Shown in pieces: positions 18,378-30,596 of a stretch of 64,000 nucleotides of DNA. Under the pieces are notes generated by a model. That model did not search any database. It saw only the letters and a list, made by a program, of their open reading frames with translations, and was not told the origin of the DNA. Numbering within the stretch: the stretch's first letter is position 1; each line of letters starts with the position of its first letter. The translations under genes were made by a program, and so were the position numbers. Source of the stretch: Macrothele yani (taxonomy: Eukaryota > Arthropoda > Arachnida > Araneae > Macrothelidae); NCBI GenBank assembly GCA_039090855.1, contig CM077011.1, positions 39,575,501 through 39,639,500 of the forward strand, given 5' to 3'.

Positions 18378-21300
18378 GCTTTTCTGAGTTAAAGTAAAGT
18401 GATTCCAAGATATTTGTTTATGGTTACCCCAAGATATTTTTTTACAATTATCCCAAGAGAGTGTGTTCATGCAACATTCCTTTGTGCCAAATAGTTTTTC
18501 TTCGACATGAAACAATCCATTCAATTTTATGCCTTGGTATTTGATTTACGTGATTCATATGACCATCAGTGTTTTACATCCTCTACTTTTCAAAGGGCAG
18601 AATATCCATTTGTTGTCCTAAATTTGAAATGCGAAGGTTTACTTCTGTTCATGTTTTGAATAATTTTGAGTCGAGTGTAGTTCCAAGCAGATCTATGAAT
18701 TATTTAGAGTCAGAAAATTAAACAAGCAATCGCTTACTTCCTGGACTAACTACCTCTGTGTATAATACACAGATTTGCTACGTTCCAATGGCGGGATAGT
18801 GAACGGCATGGTCTTTTGGCAAATCCCGTAATCCGGGCTATCGTCGCGAATAAGATGTGTTTTGTATTAAGGGTCTGGCTGGCAGGAATTAGCGGCCCTA
18901 AGTTAGGGAGAGGGGTTTCTTCATATCTTTAGATGCTCACAGCAACGTTAAATCCTGAAGAAATCATATAAATATCTGCATCGACGAAGTTGTAACACAA
19001 AACGCGACAAAACTGTAAAATGAAAATAAGGTGCTTTTATACTGAATAGTATTCGTGCTTGAGCACGTATTAAGCAAATTTTGTTTGAAGATTTGAAACC
19101 CTGGTTGCTTTTATCTTAAATATCTGACACTTATTCTTTTTAATTTTCTCCAAATATACACCAATGTTTGCATTTGTTCCTCGACTTTTGGTAATCAGTG
19201 CATATGTAGGTTACACCAATTTTTCTGGCTGCCAGCTCCGAACTCGGTGCGATAAATATCTCAGTGTGGGCGGATGTTTGACACTAGAAATTCTTTTCCG
19301 AGCAAGCAATTACCGGTGTTTGAATCTCTTTTCTAACTATCCCCCTTTTGTTCTTCAATTAGTTCTCGTGTAACAGTCCTTTTACCTAGATCTCGCTCTG
19401 TTTCACAAACAGTTTTAACAACGGGCAGTCTCACTCGCTTTAAGAAAGTATCCTTTAACTGTTGCTCTTAAGTTTAAATGAGGATCTTCTTTGTTGATTA
19501 ATGCAAAGTGCAATGTACCGTAGCAGCTACTTAAAGGAACACATTCATCAGCAAACCGAACTTGATGGCCTCGGTAATGAGCTTTCTCTTCAACAAAGGA
19601 TAATTTCTGTTGACAACAATGATTAAAGAGAAAATATCGTGCAAATGTTGAAAAGGAGTTCATTTTACTTACATGACCGAAAGCTCTTTACTAAAGATTG
19701 ACTATATAAGAAAATTATCTTTAATTTGATCAATGCTAAAGATAACCTATAACGCACAGGCCTTTTTGGAAGCCAATGTTCCAGTAATAATTGGAGACTG
19801 AATTATATCTCTCTATTCTAAGAAAAAGTAACTGCCGCCACTGCTTCCGCTGTTTTAGAAATTTCGCGACACTCTTTCTTTCCTAGCTCGCAATGGAAAA
19901 CGTATTGAATACAAAAATATGACATTTACGTAGTTTGTAGGGAATTGTTTGGAAAACACGCTGAAATAAAGCGTTTTTCGGCTTTGGTGACACCTCAAGA
20001 GTTATTGCATTTCAAAATTAAGGTTAGCAAAAAAGTGCTATCAGGGCGCGTTGCGGACAAACTAACAGCAACAAAACCACGAAACTTTGTAGGCATGTAG
20101 TGCCATGACCGAAATTTTGCACCACGTCGCCCTTTTTTTGAATTTCGATTTATATTACGAGAAATAAAATTTTAAATTTCAAAAAATTCTCTGTTTCGCG
20201 ATGGGATCCATTTAAAAAAACCGGATATATGGCAAACTATAAAATCATAACGTATTGCAATTTTTACAGCATAAACTTACAACTATCATCCCTTTTTTAC
20301 AAAAAAAAATTAAGAAAAAGTAATTTTCTAATTTTTAAGCATTTTTTAAAGACGGAGAGAAACGAACGGCTTGTTCGTCTTCGCGATAACCACAGAGGAA
20401 CGTTCTGGCCCCGTGACCTGCTGCCATGGTGACGCAAAGAATTTGTTATGCATATGTTTTGTTGGTAAAGCTATCTCAGTTGTTTAACGGTTTAGCATAA
20501 CGGTTTACGGCTTACGGAAATGCATTTTGGACCGGTTTTGTTTTCCTTAGTGGTAAATTTACTAAGTGCTATAAGTTCAAATGACAAAAGTCCGCCCTTC
20601 CAAAAAATAACGACAGTAAAAACTCGGAAGCTTCGGAATGGCGGCGAAGCAAAGTCCTTCAATAAAAATCAAAGGAAATTGAAAAAAGTTCCGCAAAAAT
20701 CCAACACGGAGTTCACCAGGAGCGAAACAGAAACTGTAAACAAACCGCCATCTTGGAATCGATACAGCGCAAAAAGTTTCATTGCGTTGTGACATACTTG
20801 AAGATCGGGCTGCAGGGCCCGAGCGCTACTGTGGAAACGAGCGTAGCGAGCCTAGAGGCACAGCCCCTAGTGCACAAAAAAAAAAAAAACCCAGCAAGAT
20901 GTGCAATAATATATGTACTTAAAACAGATGAAATGTGTACAAGGTGTAAAATATGCATCTGTAAATTTAGCTTACAACTGTTCGAATAAAAGCTGTGGAT
21001 CTAGAAATGACTTTTCAAATATGAATTTTGTGAACCACAAAGAAATTAATAGATTGTTCTTAAGCGCATAAACTGATATATTTAAGCCTGGAAGGAAACC
21101 GTGGTTTCTGTGACATGAAGGGAAACGTGGGACATTGAATACCCCAACAAAGAATGGATTTAGCATATAATTGAATATTTTCTGAGTTACACATAAAATA
21201 GAAACTTTAAGGAGTAATTTAATTATGCATAGCGCACGCCCCGGCCGAAACAAATTTACATGACGCTTTCAGTGCCCCGCGTTTTCCTTTCAGGGTTAAT

Positions 21301-21820
21301 AAAATAGCTTCTTAAATGATATAGTTTCATACAACATAATAACTGCAATATGTTTTTCTAAGTGTTCATCTTTTAGGTTTCGTCGCTTGTCATCCAAAGA
21401 GTTTTTATTTGCTCGCTTAATTGATCGTTACATTGAGAGGTCGGTGTCTTATATGAACATAAAAATATCTGAATTTATTAAAGCTAATTTTTGCATGCTG
21501 ATCGACGTCACATTTTGCTCGCAAGTGCTGTTTTTTCACGCAATGCGCAAAATGTATAATTTTTCCATCATTAGTGAATTCCTTACTGTAGTCGGAAATC
21601 TAACCTTTGATTAAAACTTCTTTACTAGATGTAATTTTGGGCATTTTAGTTGCCGACTCTCATTATCAAAACTGCGTTTTCCAAACCACTGAATAATTTA
21701 CATATCATACGTAACGCACGTGACCAGATATCTGCTAAGTTGATTTGACATTGCTCACTGTCGGTATGATGAGAACATTAAGTCGAAAAGTAGTTAAGTC
21801 GAAAAGTTGTATATATATAT
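18378..21820. other. Unassigned region downstream of MIP
   Basis: Mostly AT-rich DNA without supported genes. A highly decayed SINE1 is recognisable at about 18790-18955 (CCCTAAGTTAGGGAG, then GCTCACAGCAACGTTAAATC). A GC-rich island at 20805-20870 includes GAGCGTAGCGAGCC and is followed by an A-run, possibly a retroposed tail. Open frames at 20229-20989 have no recognisable domain. Confidence 0.45.
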
Positions 21821-24800
21821 ATCATCATCATCATCATCATCATTGTCAACCATTATCAATCCACTGCTGGACGAAGGTCTCCCCCAAGTTTCCTCCACAA
21901 CGGTCTGTCTTGTGCCAGTCTCCTCCATGTCACCCCTGCATACTTTCGAATTTCATCCACCCATCTCCCATGTGGCCTTCTTCTGGGTCTTTTCCTGTCC
22001 CTTGGAATCCAATCTAAAATTTCGGCTGTCCATCGATGATCTGTCCTTCTGGCAGTATGTCCAGCCCATTGCCATTTCAGGGATTTAACTCTGATCATGA
22101 TGTCTTCCACTCTTGTCATTTTTCGGATCCACGAGTTCCTCTTCTTATCTCTCCTGGTTACACCAAGTATGCACCTCTCCATGCTTCTTTGAGTTGTCTG
22201 CAGCCTTTGTATGTCTCTTTAGTTAAGGTCCACGTCTCTGCACCATACGTAAGCACTGGAAGGATGCATTGATCAAACACTTTTCTTTAAGACATAATGG
22301 CATATTGCTCTTGGAAAATTATGCTGTTTCTTCCAAAGCTCTCCAGGCAAGTTTTGTACGCCGATTAATTTCTTCATCAATGTCACCCTCACTTGATATC
22401 TGCTGTCCAAGATAAACGTACGTGTCTGTTATCTCTAGCTTTTCTCCATCAATCGATAAATCTTCATTTCTTGTAAAAGCATTGAACATCACTTTGTCTT
22501 CTGAAAGTTCATTTTTAATCCCACTTCTTTACTCTTGTCAGCAAGTTCCTGGATCATACTCTGCAGCTCTGATGGGCTAGTTGCAAAAATGACTACGTCA
22601 TCAGCAAAACGAAGGTGGGTTAGATAATCTCCATTAATCTTTATCCCCTTGTTTTCCCAGCTCAGTGACTGAAAAACACCCTCCAATGTGGCATTAAAGA
22701 GCTTCGGAGATATGGTGTCACCTTGTCTCACTCCCTTTCCAATTTTTATGTGTGTTGTATTTTCAAACAGCCTAATCTTTGCACTTGCATTTTCATAGAT
22801 GTTATTAATAATATTAATGTATGCATCTTCAATACCGCAGGTTTTCAGAGCCATTGTAACTGCTGATGGTTTCACCGAATCAAAGGCTTTTTCATAATCG
22901 ATAAAAGCCATGCACAATGGAAGTTCATATTCCTCGCTCTTCCAATTAGTTCTCTCAGCACATGGATATGATCTATTGTGCTGTAGCCACTCCTGAATCC
23001 AGCTTGTTCTCTCGGTTGAGCCATGTCCAGTGTTACCTTCAAGCGGTGTGAAAGAACTTTAGTGAAGATTTTATAAACTACTGATAGGAGGCTGATAGGT
23101 CTGTAGTTTCCGAGATCCTCAATGTCACCTTTCTTATGTAGCAGGATCATTGTAGCGGTGTTCCAATCCTCAGGAATCTTTCCTTCATTAAGGCATTGAG
23201 TGAAAATTTGGGCGAGTACTGTTTCGATTTCTCCACTTGCTTCTTGTATGATGTCTACAGTAATTCCATCTTCTCCTGGAGCTTTTCCCCGCTTCATGTT
23301 CTTGATTGCATATGCAACTTCTGCTGGAAGGACTGGAGGAACTCTAGTACTGGTATCTTTCATGATGTCTGGAGTGCATGTATCATCCCTTTCATATAAT
23401 TTGGAGTAGAATCTTTCACCTCTTGTCAAAATTTCGCCTCTATTTCTTGTTACAGAACCATCTTCTTTCTCAGTGCCATAATCTGTTTTCTTCCTTACTG
23501 AGATGTCCCTTTGCTATCTTTAGGCTTTGGTTGTTTTCAATTGCTTTCCTCACTAGTTCACAGTTGAATTTTCTTACGTCTTCAGTGATACTTTTTCGTA
23601 CTGTCTTGCATAGCTCTATATATTCCACTTTGGAAGTCACATCTTCTTTAGTTGTCCTCATCTCTTCTTTTTTGCATCAACATTTTCGTTTTTCCTGATA
23701 ATTTATTTACATGCAACTTGTTCTTAGACCCAGCTAATTTTGTTGCTGTTTCCATAAGAGCTTTGGTTACTTTTCTGTTAACTTCAGAGATGTCCACTTC
23801 TTCCGATGTTAGGCCTTCTAAAGCAGAGAACCTGTTCTTCAGTTCCAACTTGAAGGTATTATGGTGTTTTTTAAGGTTGGTTATGTCAATAGATTTTGTT
23901 TGTCTTATGAGCTTGCCACGTTCAAGTTTAGTGTTGAGGTGCATCTTACATCTCACCAATCTATGGTCACTACCAGTGTTGAACTTGTTTAGCACACTGC
24001 AGTCTTCTATGACGAATTTTTTGTTACACATAATAAAATCAATTTCACTTGTCGTCCCATTTGGATGTCTCCATGTCCATTTCCTGTGTGGCTTTTTCTT
24101 GAAGAAGGAGTTCATGATGAAAAACCCTTCTGCCTCTGCAAACTCAACGAGAGTATTTCCACGCTGGTTTCTGTTGCCGTGACCGAATTTACCTACTGAA
24201 GTTTCATTCTGTTGCCGTTGCCCTATTTTTGCATTGAAATCTCCCATAATTATTTTCAAGTGCTGCTTACCTTTATTATTTAGATGACAAATTTCCTCAT
24301 AAAATTCTTCAATTTCTTCTTCAGGATGACTTGTGGTGGGTGCATAAGTTTGAATAATCTGAGCTTGGTATCTTTTCGAGAGTTGGATAACAAGCCGTGC
24401 AGCTCTGTCAGAGGAACTTTCCACTTACAACTTTATCCTTCAGTTTTTTGTTTATTATAAATCCAACACCACTAGTTCTGCCAGTATCTGTCCCACGATA
24501 GTAGAAGAGATGTCCACTTTTCAGTTCGATGAGATCTTCTCCTTTTCTCCTTACCTCACTTAGCCCCACGATGTCCCACTTGATCCTTTGTAGTTCCTCT
24601 TCCAATTCAAGAAGCCTTGAATCAGAAGATAGGGAGCGTCCATTGTACGTTGCCAAGGTCAGCATCAGATGGCAGCCTAGTCCGGTCCTCCTGGGGATTC
24701 TTAGCACCCTCTGCCTTCATGTCGCACTGGCCGCCGCCTTGGCCAGGTACATTCCAGCTGCCGGAGACTGAGGGCCAAGATTTAAGTTGTGGAGTCATTT

Positions 24801-25000
24801 TGGAGGGGTTTGGCCATAACTCACCACGCTGGCCAAGCGGGTTGGTGAGTGTGGGATAGAATTTCCTCTAATCCCGATGGTATAGTTATACCGCTATTTG
24901 CGGTCGTCAGAGCCCCTTTAGTAGGAACAGGATGCACCACGAGAAGGCGGGGTTGACATTTGTCAAGGAGAGGCTGTGATGTTACGCATCACCTGACCTT
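21821..25000 (-). mobile_element. RTE-type LINE, truncated and broken
   Basis: On the minus strand it runs from about 25000 (untranslated part) to a 3' end at a (TGA)n-type microsatellite at about 21821-21842, the kind of tail used by RTE elements. It encodes an endonuclease and a reverse transcriptase in several frames. A fragment of the same 3' end recurs at 40340-40560. Confidence 0.85.
21856..24707 (-). pseudogene. RTE-type endonuclease/reverse-transcriptase pseudogene
   Basis: In order on the minus strand: an exonuclease-endonuclease-phosphatase domain (LATYNGRSL near 24660, IVGLSEVRRKG, IIMGDFNAKIG near 24240, SDHRLVRC near 23960); a reverse transcriptase (QAGFRSGYSTIDHI near 22990, AFIDYEKAFDSVK near 22900, GVRQGDTISPKLF near 22720, and FADDVVIFAT near 22600, which keeps both catalytic aspartates); and a C-terminal tail (GRWVDEIRKYAGVTWRRLAQ near 21940). 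Frame changes lie near 24415, 23655, 23450, 22900 and between 22490 and 22180. The arrangement matches RTE elements, often mislabelled craniofacial-development-protein-2-like. It is inactive as it stands. Confidence 0.9.
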
Positions 25001-25004
25001 ACAT

Positions 25005-25007
<3 letters not shown>

Positions 25008-25075
<68 letters not shown>

Positions 25076-25091
25076 ACATTCAGTTAACACT

Positions 25092-25159
<68 letters not shown>
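25008..25159. repeat. Two (TA)n microsatellites with a duplicated 22-bp spacer
   Basis: (TA)n runs at about 25008-25073 and 25096-25159 are each followed by the same CCACATTCAGTTAACACTAC plus AA. The arrangement is a direct duplication of a (TA)n-plus-spacer unit. Confidence 0.95.
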
Positions 25160-25161
<2 letters not shown>

Positions 25162-25571
25162 ACATTCAGTTAACACTACAACGCAAACGAAATGCACAAA
25201 ATTTCTAAAAGGACGGTGAATATTAATAGTATACAACAAACAGCAAAACACCTACCCGAAAATAGCAACAACACCTGAATAAAAACCATTACATCCACCT
25301 TTCAGAAAAGTAAGAATAGTAAATTCCAGTCCAGTTATTAGAATGCTGTTTGAAAAATAGGATGACGAATACATATAGGCCAATTTAATCGCGGGAGCAC
25401 CGGCGTATGAAACATGGTTTTTCGATTCCCCAATGCAAATGCGGGAAATCCTAAACATGTGGGGAGTGCTTCCGAAGCCATCAAGACTAACCAAAGACAA
25501 CATGTGGAAACACCTGCTAAAAGTAAACAAAAAAAAAATCTAGACGTTGCCAATCTCAAATATAAAAGTAA

Positions 25572-26559
25572 CTATATACTGATACGTCGTACCAAGTAAT
25601 CAAAGGTTAACGAATAAAATTGCACTCTGCATCTTGAGCCATTAAGCAATTGACGAAACAGACTGAAGACAAAATTACGTGGATATTCATTTTTCAGCAG
25701 GACACCAATGCATTCTTCTAATTTATCCAATAAACTGTTGAAATCACCATAAATCGATATAACGCGAAATAATTGCAAAATGACCAGGTTTTTATGCACC
25801 CTTATAGACATATTTGAGTTCCAGTTCATAAAAAATTGCGCAGGAAAGTTAAAAGTGTTCTTTTTATCGTATACAGTATAGTGAATAAGTGATTGTCCAA
25901 AAATTTTAAATTTATGTACCAAACAGTTTATGTTAGCAGCATTGTCGCTTGTCTTCTGTAACTTAAGCTTTTCAGGGTAAATCTGTTGTGTCTTTGAGCT
26001 GAAGTCATTTACATCGAAAACAATAACGTCAATGATGTATCTATAACGTATTTACCCTGCGAGACATTTGTCCTTTTTAAGTATGCGGACTCAAAATGAT
26101 GAAGGTATTAGCTAGCGAGTGTTGATGAAAATGAACTTTCCATAGGAACACCTCTTATTTGTCGATATAAGCAATAAAAGAATTGTTCATCAGACACAAT
26201 GACCTCAAGTTGTTCCAGTATAGCTTGCTGATACATAGCTTTTCACTGTACTTATCGAATGGTTCATCACCTACCCTGTCCAGGTTAGCTAAATCTATGG
26301 ATGTAAATAGATTTACGAAATAAAAAAACTCGATGGCAGATTTAGCGTTAGGCGTATAACACCTTATGTAGTCCAAGACTGGCTTATTGTTTCCAATTAT
26401 CCATGCAGTATTCACATTTGATAGAATAATTTTCAAGAGAATTTTAAATTTTACTGCAGAACATTTACTGCAGCATTTCTTAGCAGATGCAATATATCGA
26501 AATTTCAGTGGCTTCTTATGGAATCTGGGTAATTCGTAAATAAAGCGATAGTTCAACAC
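25572..26559 (-). pseudogene. Penelope-like reverse transcriptase fragment
   Basis: Minus-strand pieces in order: FIYELPRFHKKPLKFRYIAS (near 26535), SIDLANL, GVPMESSFSSTLAS-stop-YLHHFES (near 26130), RYIIDVIVFD (near 26040), and IYGDFNSLLDKLEECIGVLL plus KNEYPRNFVF (near 25740-25670). These match the LPKxHKxPxxxRPI-like start, the GIPMG motif and the YIDD region of Penelope-like and related reverse transcriptases. The second catalytic position reads I instead of D (YIID). There is also an in-frame stop and a frame change, so it is inactive. No GIY-YIG endonuclease was found within the window, so the family call is tentative. Confidence 0.65.
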
Positions 26560-26663
26560 AATATAAGATATTTTTATTTTTTCAAAAAACGAAATAAGTT
26601 TCTTAATAATATAACAAATATTAATAAAATAATAATGTGTTGCAAAATTGTTTTTCTTTAAGA

Positions 26664-26875
26664 CCGCTCCCGGTGGCGCAATGGTCTCTAAGCGCTAGAG
26701 ACCATTCGTCTGAGAAATGCGTATGAGTTCTAATCCCGGTAAGGCATGGATATTGTGTTCATCTTACGGCTCTGGGTCTCTCACTTCCTGGGAACCAGTT
26801 GCCCAAAATCAGAGACAGGTGACTGGGTATAGCCCATCGAGTCGCTTACGATGGTCGTTATACCCTCAAAGAAAC
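26664..26875 (+). repeat. SINE1 copy, 11-bp target duplication
   Basis: The head is CGGTGGCGCAATGGTCT and the tail resembles CTTACGATGGTCGTTATACC. TTTCTTTAAGA flanks it at 26653-26663 and 26876-26886. Confidence 0.9.
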
Positions 26876-26886
26876 TTTCTTTAAGA

Positions 26887-27689
26887 ACGCCAAAATAAAT
26901 AAATAAATATTCTAACGAACTAGTAAAATAGCGAGCAAGAAAATTATGCAGCTAAGCTCAAAACGCATAGTACACGATGGAAAAAATTTTCAAAGTTTTA
27001 CATAAACATACACTTACAACTAATTCTAAAGCTCCAAGAAATAATTTCAACAACTTTATTTTTTGGAGATAATGGGCTTTCCACAGGAATGATTAGGAGA
27101 ATTATCACTAATATTGCGATGGGCACACACATATTGTATCATTCTGACTATGACGGGGTTTTTTTTTGTTGAAAATTTATGATTGCGATGACCGTCTGAA
27201 GACAGTTAAATGGAATCATTCGTTGCTACATAATGGCCACCGTTCCCAAGAAAGAGAGAGATAATCGTCAACAGAAGTAACACAACATTCTGTATTTCAG
27301 CAGGAATGATAGTTCAATTCGTTCCAGCTCTGAACACTGATCATTAATATGCCCACATTGGTCTTGATGACTATCAGTGTTGATTGTTGGATATAAATAA
27401 AAACGAAGTCGCACGGATAGTCTCAGAAAAAGTGTGACTGTCCATACGACTTTGTGTTTTCGTATATTTCCCAAAATTAGTAGGCGTCTTGAAACAAAGT
27501 ATTATATCCAATGCCTCAGAACAGTGATTGTCAAGTTTCCTACTAGAGCCAGCCACTTTTCACTCTTCGTATGCCCCGCGACCATGGATAATCACAAGAA
27601 AAACCAAATTATGCTTAAATATGATGTAATGGAACATAGTTTATACGATATGAATGGAATACGGAATTACAGCATGAACTACCAATTTT
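26887..27689. other. Unassigned region
   Basis: No recognisable domain or repeat boundary was found. Short frames at 27268-27691 on both strands overlap one another and are not supported. Confidence 0.4.
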
Positions 27690-28025
27690 AAAGATGACAA
27701 TCCGTTTATTGGACAAGGATGGTAAATCTGATAATATCCGAAAGCTTGAAAATTTCGTCGTCCTCGAGCGGAAATCAAATCCGCGTCTCCAATATAGTGC
27801 TCGGGTATGCTAAATAATCAAGTTAATTCAAAGTAATCGGAAACTTGAGATTTGGTCGTTCTAGGTGGGGTCGTGGCTAGGATGACCAGGCGCAATCTGG
27901 GAAACGCGGGCTCGATTCCCGCTCCAGGACGACGAAATTTTGAAGTTTTCGGATATTATCTGACTTACCATCCTTGTCATATTTACACCAAAAAATGCAT
28001 TGTCATAAAAATTTGTGTAGTTTAC
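27690..28025. repeat. SINE2 in palindromic arrangement, second example
   Basis: The left part (27690-27790) is the reverse complement of SINE2 (GATAATATCCGAAAGCTTGA). The right part (27850-28025) is forward, with GTCGTTCTAGG, a B-box region GGCTCGATTCCCGC and ATTATCTGACTTACCATCC. It has the same head-to-head layout as 4360-4735 but is more decayed. Confidence 0.75.
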
Positions 28026-29020
28026 ACGTATTTAAATTAAATTTACATATACAGATTTTATTTAATAAACACAAAGTGAAATATTTTAACATATTTGATA
28101 ATTGAATCAAAAGTGTTTAATGGTCATACCGCCTAAAACGCCAGTACGTGCGGACTTCCATGGCCTCCCGAATTGCCTATCTAGGATTTCCCAACATCAC
28201 ATGCTCTTTGAATTTGCGCTGCCTCTTCAGGGTTAGTAGAAGTCAAACTCAGTCACCATTGTTGTCGCTATACGAAGAAGTGAACCAGCTGTTGCTTTCT
28301 TTAGGAGCAATGTCATTTCACTCTCATGAAATACCTCTTCGCCGTGAGAAAATGTAGCGATTGTACCCGGAAGACGCCTGAAGGCCGATACGCCCTACAG
28401 ATCGGAAGTGTCATGTGGTAGCCTAGCACTTATACTTCTTATGCTGTAAGGGGTGGAACAGGGATTAGGCATTTTCGGGCACAATGGTATTCCGAGCGAC
28501 ACACGATTTTAGGATCCTGGTCGTTAGAGGTCACATTAAGATTTGGATTTAGTAATTTCCTGTTATAGCCCTTGAAATTCAAGGAATTGCTGGGAAGTCA
28601 AAGCACCTGATGAACCAGATATTATTATAAGAATAGCGAAAGCGAAAATCAAGAACCAAAGTTTCAAAATTATTGAGACACATACCTCACAATTTTGAAA
28701 TAACTCCTCCTTGTTACTAGTTCCCTAACAGGTTTAGTCGCCAATACCCAGACTCGTAGGAGCCTTTGCAGATGGGAAAGACGTGACACCGTCTGTTCAG
28801 CCATCTTGAAAGGAGGAACGAGCAGATGTTCAGTTAAGAACGTTCAGAATGCAAAAATGATGAAGTATTTAGAGTTATAGAAAATATGCATAAGTTAAGA
28901 GTAATGAGTAGCTGAATTTTCTGTTGAATATGCTCCACAAATTTTTTTAATATGCTAAAGGTTAAAGCAAGCTTATCCTTATTAGTTTTGATGTTATATT
29001 ATTTAATTCGATTTACTTAA
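28026..29020. other. Unassigned region
   Basis: No gene was recognised. The open frame at 28148-28357 has no domain. Confidence 0.35.
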
Positions 29021-29024
29021 ATGC

Positions 29025-29155
29025 ATTTGTTTGAATCGATTTCTTTGATTCGTCATGATTTCTTTGATTTTTTATGATTTATTTGATTTGTTATGATTTA
29101 TTTGATTTGTTATGATTTATTTGATTTGAAATGGTTTGGTTTGATTTGATTTGCT
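29025..29155 (+). repeat. ~20-bp minisatellite (TTATGATTTATTTGATTTG)
   Basis: Five to six diverged units of TTATGATTTATTTGATTTG are visible. They lie just beyond the 3' side of the minus-strand LINE that follows, so they may be its terminal repeat tail. Confidence 0.85.
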
Positions 29156-30596
29156 TTGCAAGAATATCCTGTGAGTTTTAAATTGATTTAAGTACTGTTA
29201 CCAATTGTATCTATTTGAATATATTTGGTCTTTAAGATTTCAGTTGATACTTTTCTTGTACTAGTTTTCCGTTTTTTGGAACACACATTCTTTTTAAACC
29301 ATCAATTCTATTTACTTTTCTTTATTGTAATGGTATTTTCATCATTGTTTTCACCCAGTTTTCTTTTAATGCAGACTTTGAGTTCTGCAGAGTCAATAAT
29401 CTTATGAAATTCATTTCTGATTTGATTTTCAACGGTCCTTTTCAGTGAGTTAAGAATTTGATGGTACTCTATTTCTTTTTTATTACCTTTATTTTTCTTA
29501 TCTAATTTATTTAGAACCATTCTGTTATTTATAGTATAGGGGCAAATTTGATTTCGTTTCACTGCATGAGTAACGCTCGTTACTTCTGGTTGTCTGAATT
29601 GGTTCTCCGGAGATTTTCCCTTAGCTACAGCTCTCTCAAAATAGGTCAAAAATCTTGAAGTTTGTTAATCGGTTTGCATTCTAATGAAAGAGAGTGGGAT
29701 TTTTTGCTTCTGCATTTGGATTAATTGTCGTTGGCGTGTTTATTAGGGCCTTTTCTGACACTTTCTCTTTCTTGCAAGCTTTACCTTTACTAATTGTTAT
29801 TTTAGAAACAAATGTTTTGCCTCTTGTAATGAGTCTGTCTTTGAATATGTTTATCATGTGTTTTGGTCTGAGGAACTTTTGTTTAACGCTTTCATCATAC
29901 CTTAATGCTTCTCGGATTAATTAATGCATTAGGATGGTTTTGACTTGTTTCAAAGTAGTTGATGGCTAAGTTTAACAAAGTTCCATCTACAGCTGGGATA
30001 TTATATTTGTTCATTAATTTGTATAAATTTGTGCATTTTGACGGAGAAAGTATAAATTTTATGAATTTATTTTGAAACTTCTGTAGTTTATCTGTGTGCA
30101 GCTTTGCACAATATCCCCAAACTGCTGCACCATAAGTTATTATTGGGAGAATATATGCATTCCATATTCTAATTCTATATTTAAGTAAGAGATTTCTAGA
30201 TTTTTGTACAAGAGGTTTTAATGCAGCATGCACATAATCAGCTTTTTGAATTGCATTACTAATTTGTTTAGCCCATGTGAGCTGCCTGTCCATTGTTAAA
30301 CCAAGATACTGAATATTGCTTATCCAGAGAATTTGTTACTAACAGTAAGTTTTTTCCTTGGTATTTTATTAAAGGATCTTTTGGTAAATAATATGGCCTG
30401 TGTTTTACCAGAATTTATTTTTAAATTCCATTTCTTAAAGTATGCAATTGTCTTACAAATATATTTTTGCAGCTTGTCGATCGCATGAGTATGATTTACC
30501 GAGGTACACAAAAGTGCCATATAATCTGCATAAAGAGCGACAAGGACTTTATTATCCTGGTGCATTTTCGGATTATCTTTTGGAAAATCGGCTGAA

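Noticed and set aside
23652..24182. 176-codon plus-strand open frame
   Set aside because: It is antisense to the RTE endonuclease and has no domain of its own.
24960..25208. Tyr/Ile repeat protein
   Set aside because: It is the translation of the (TA)n microsatellite.
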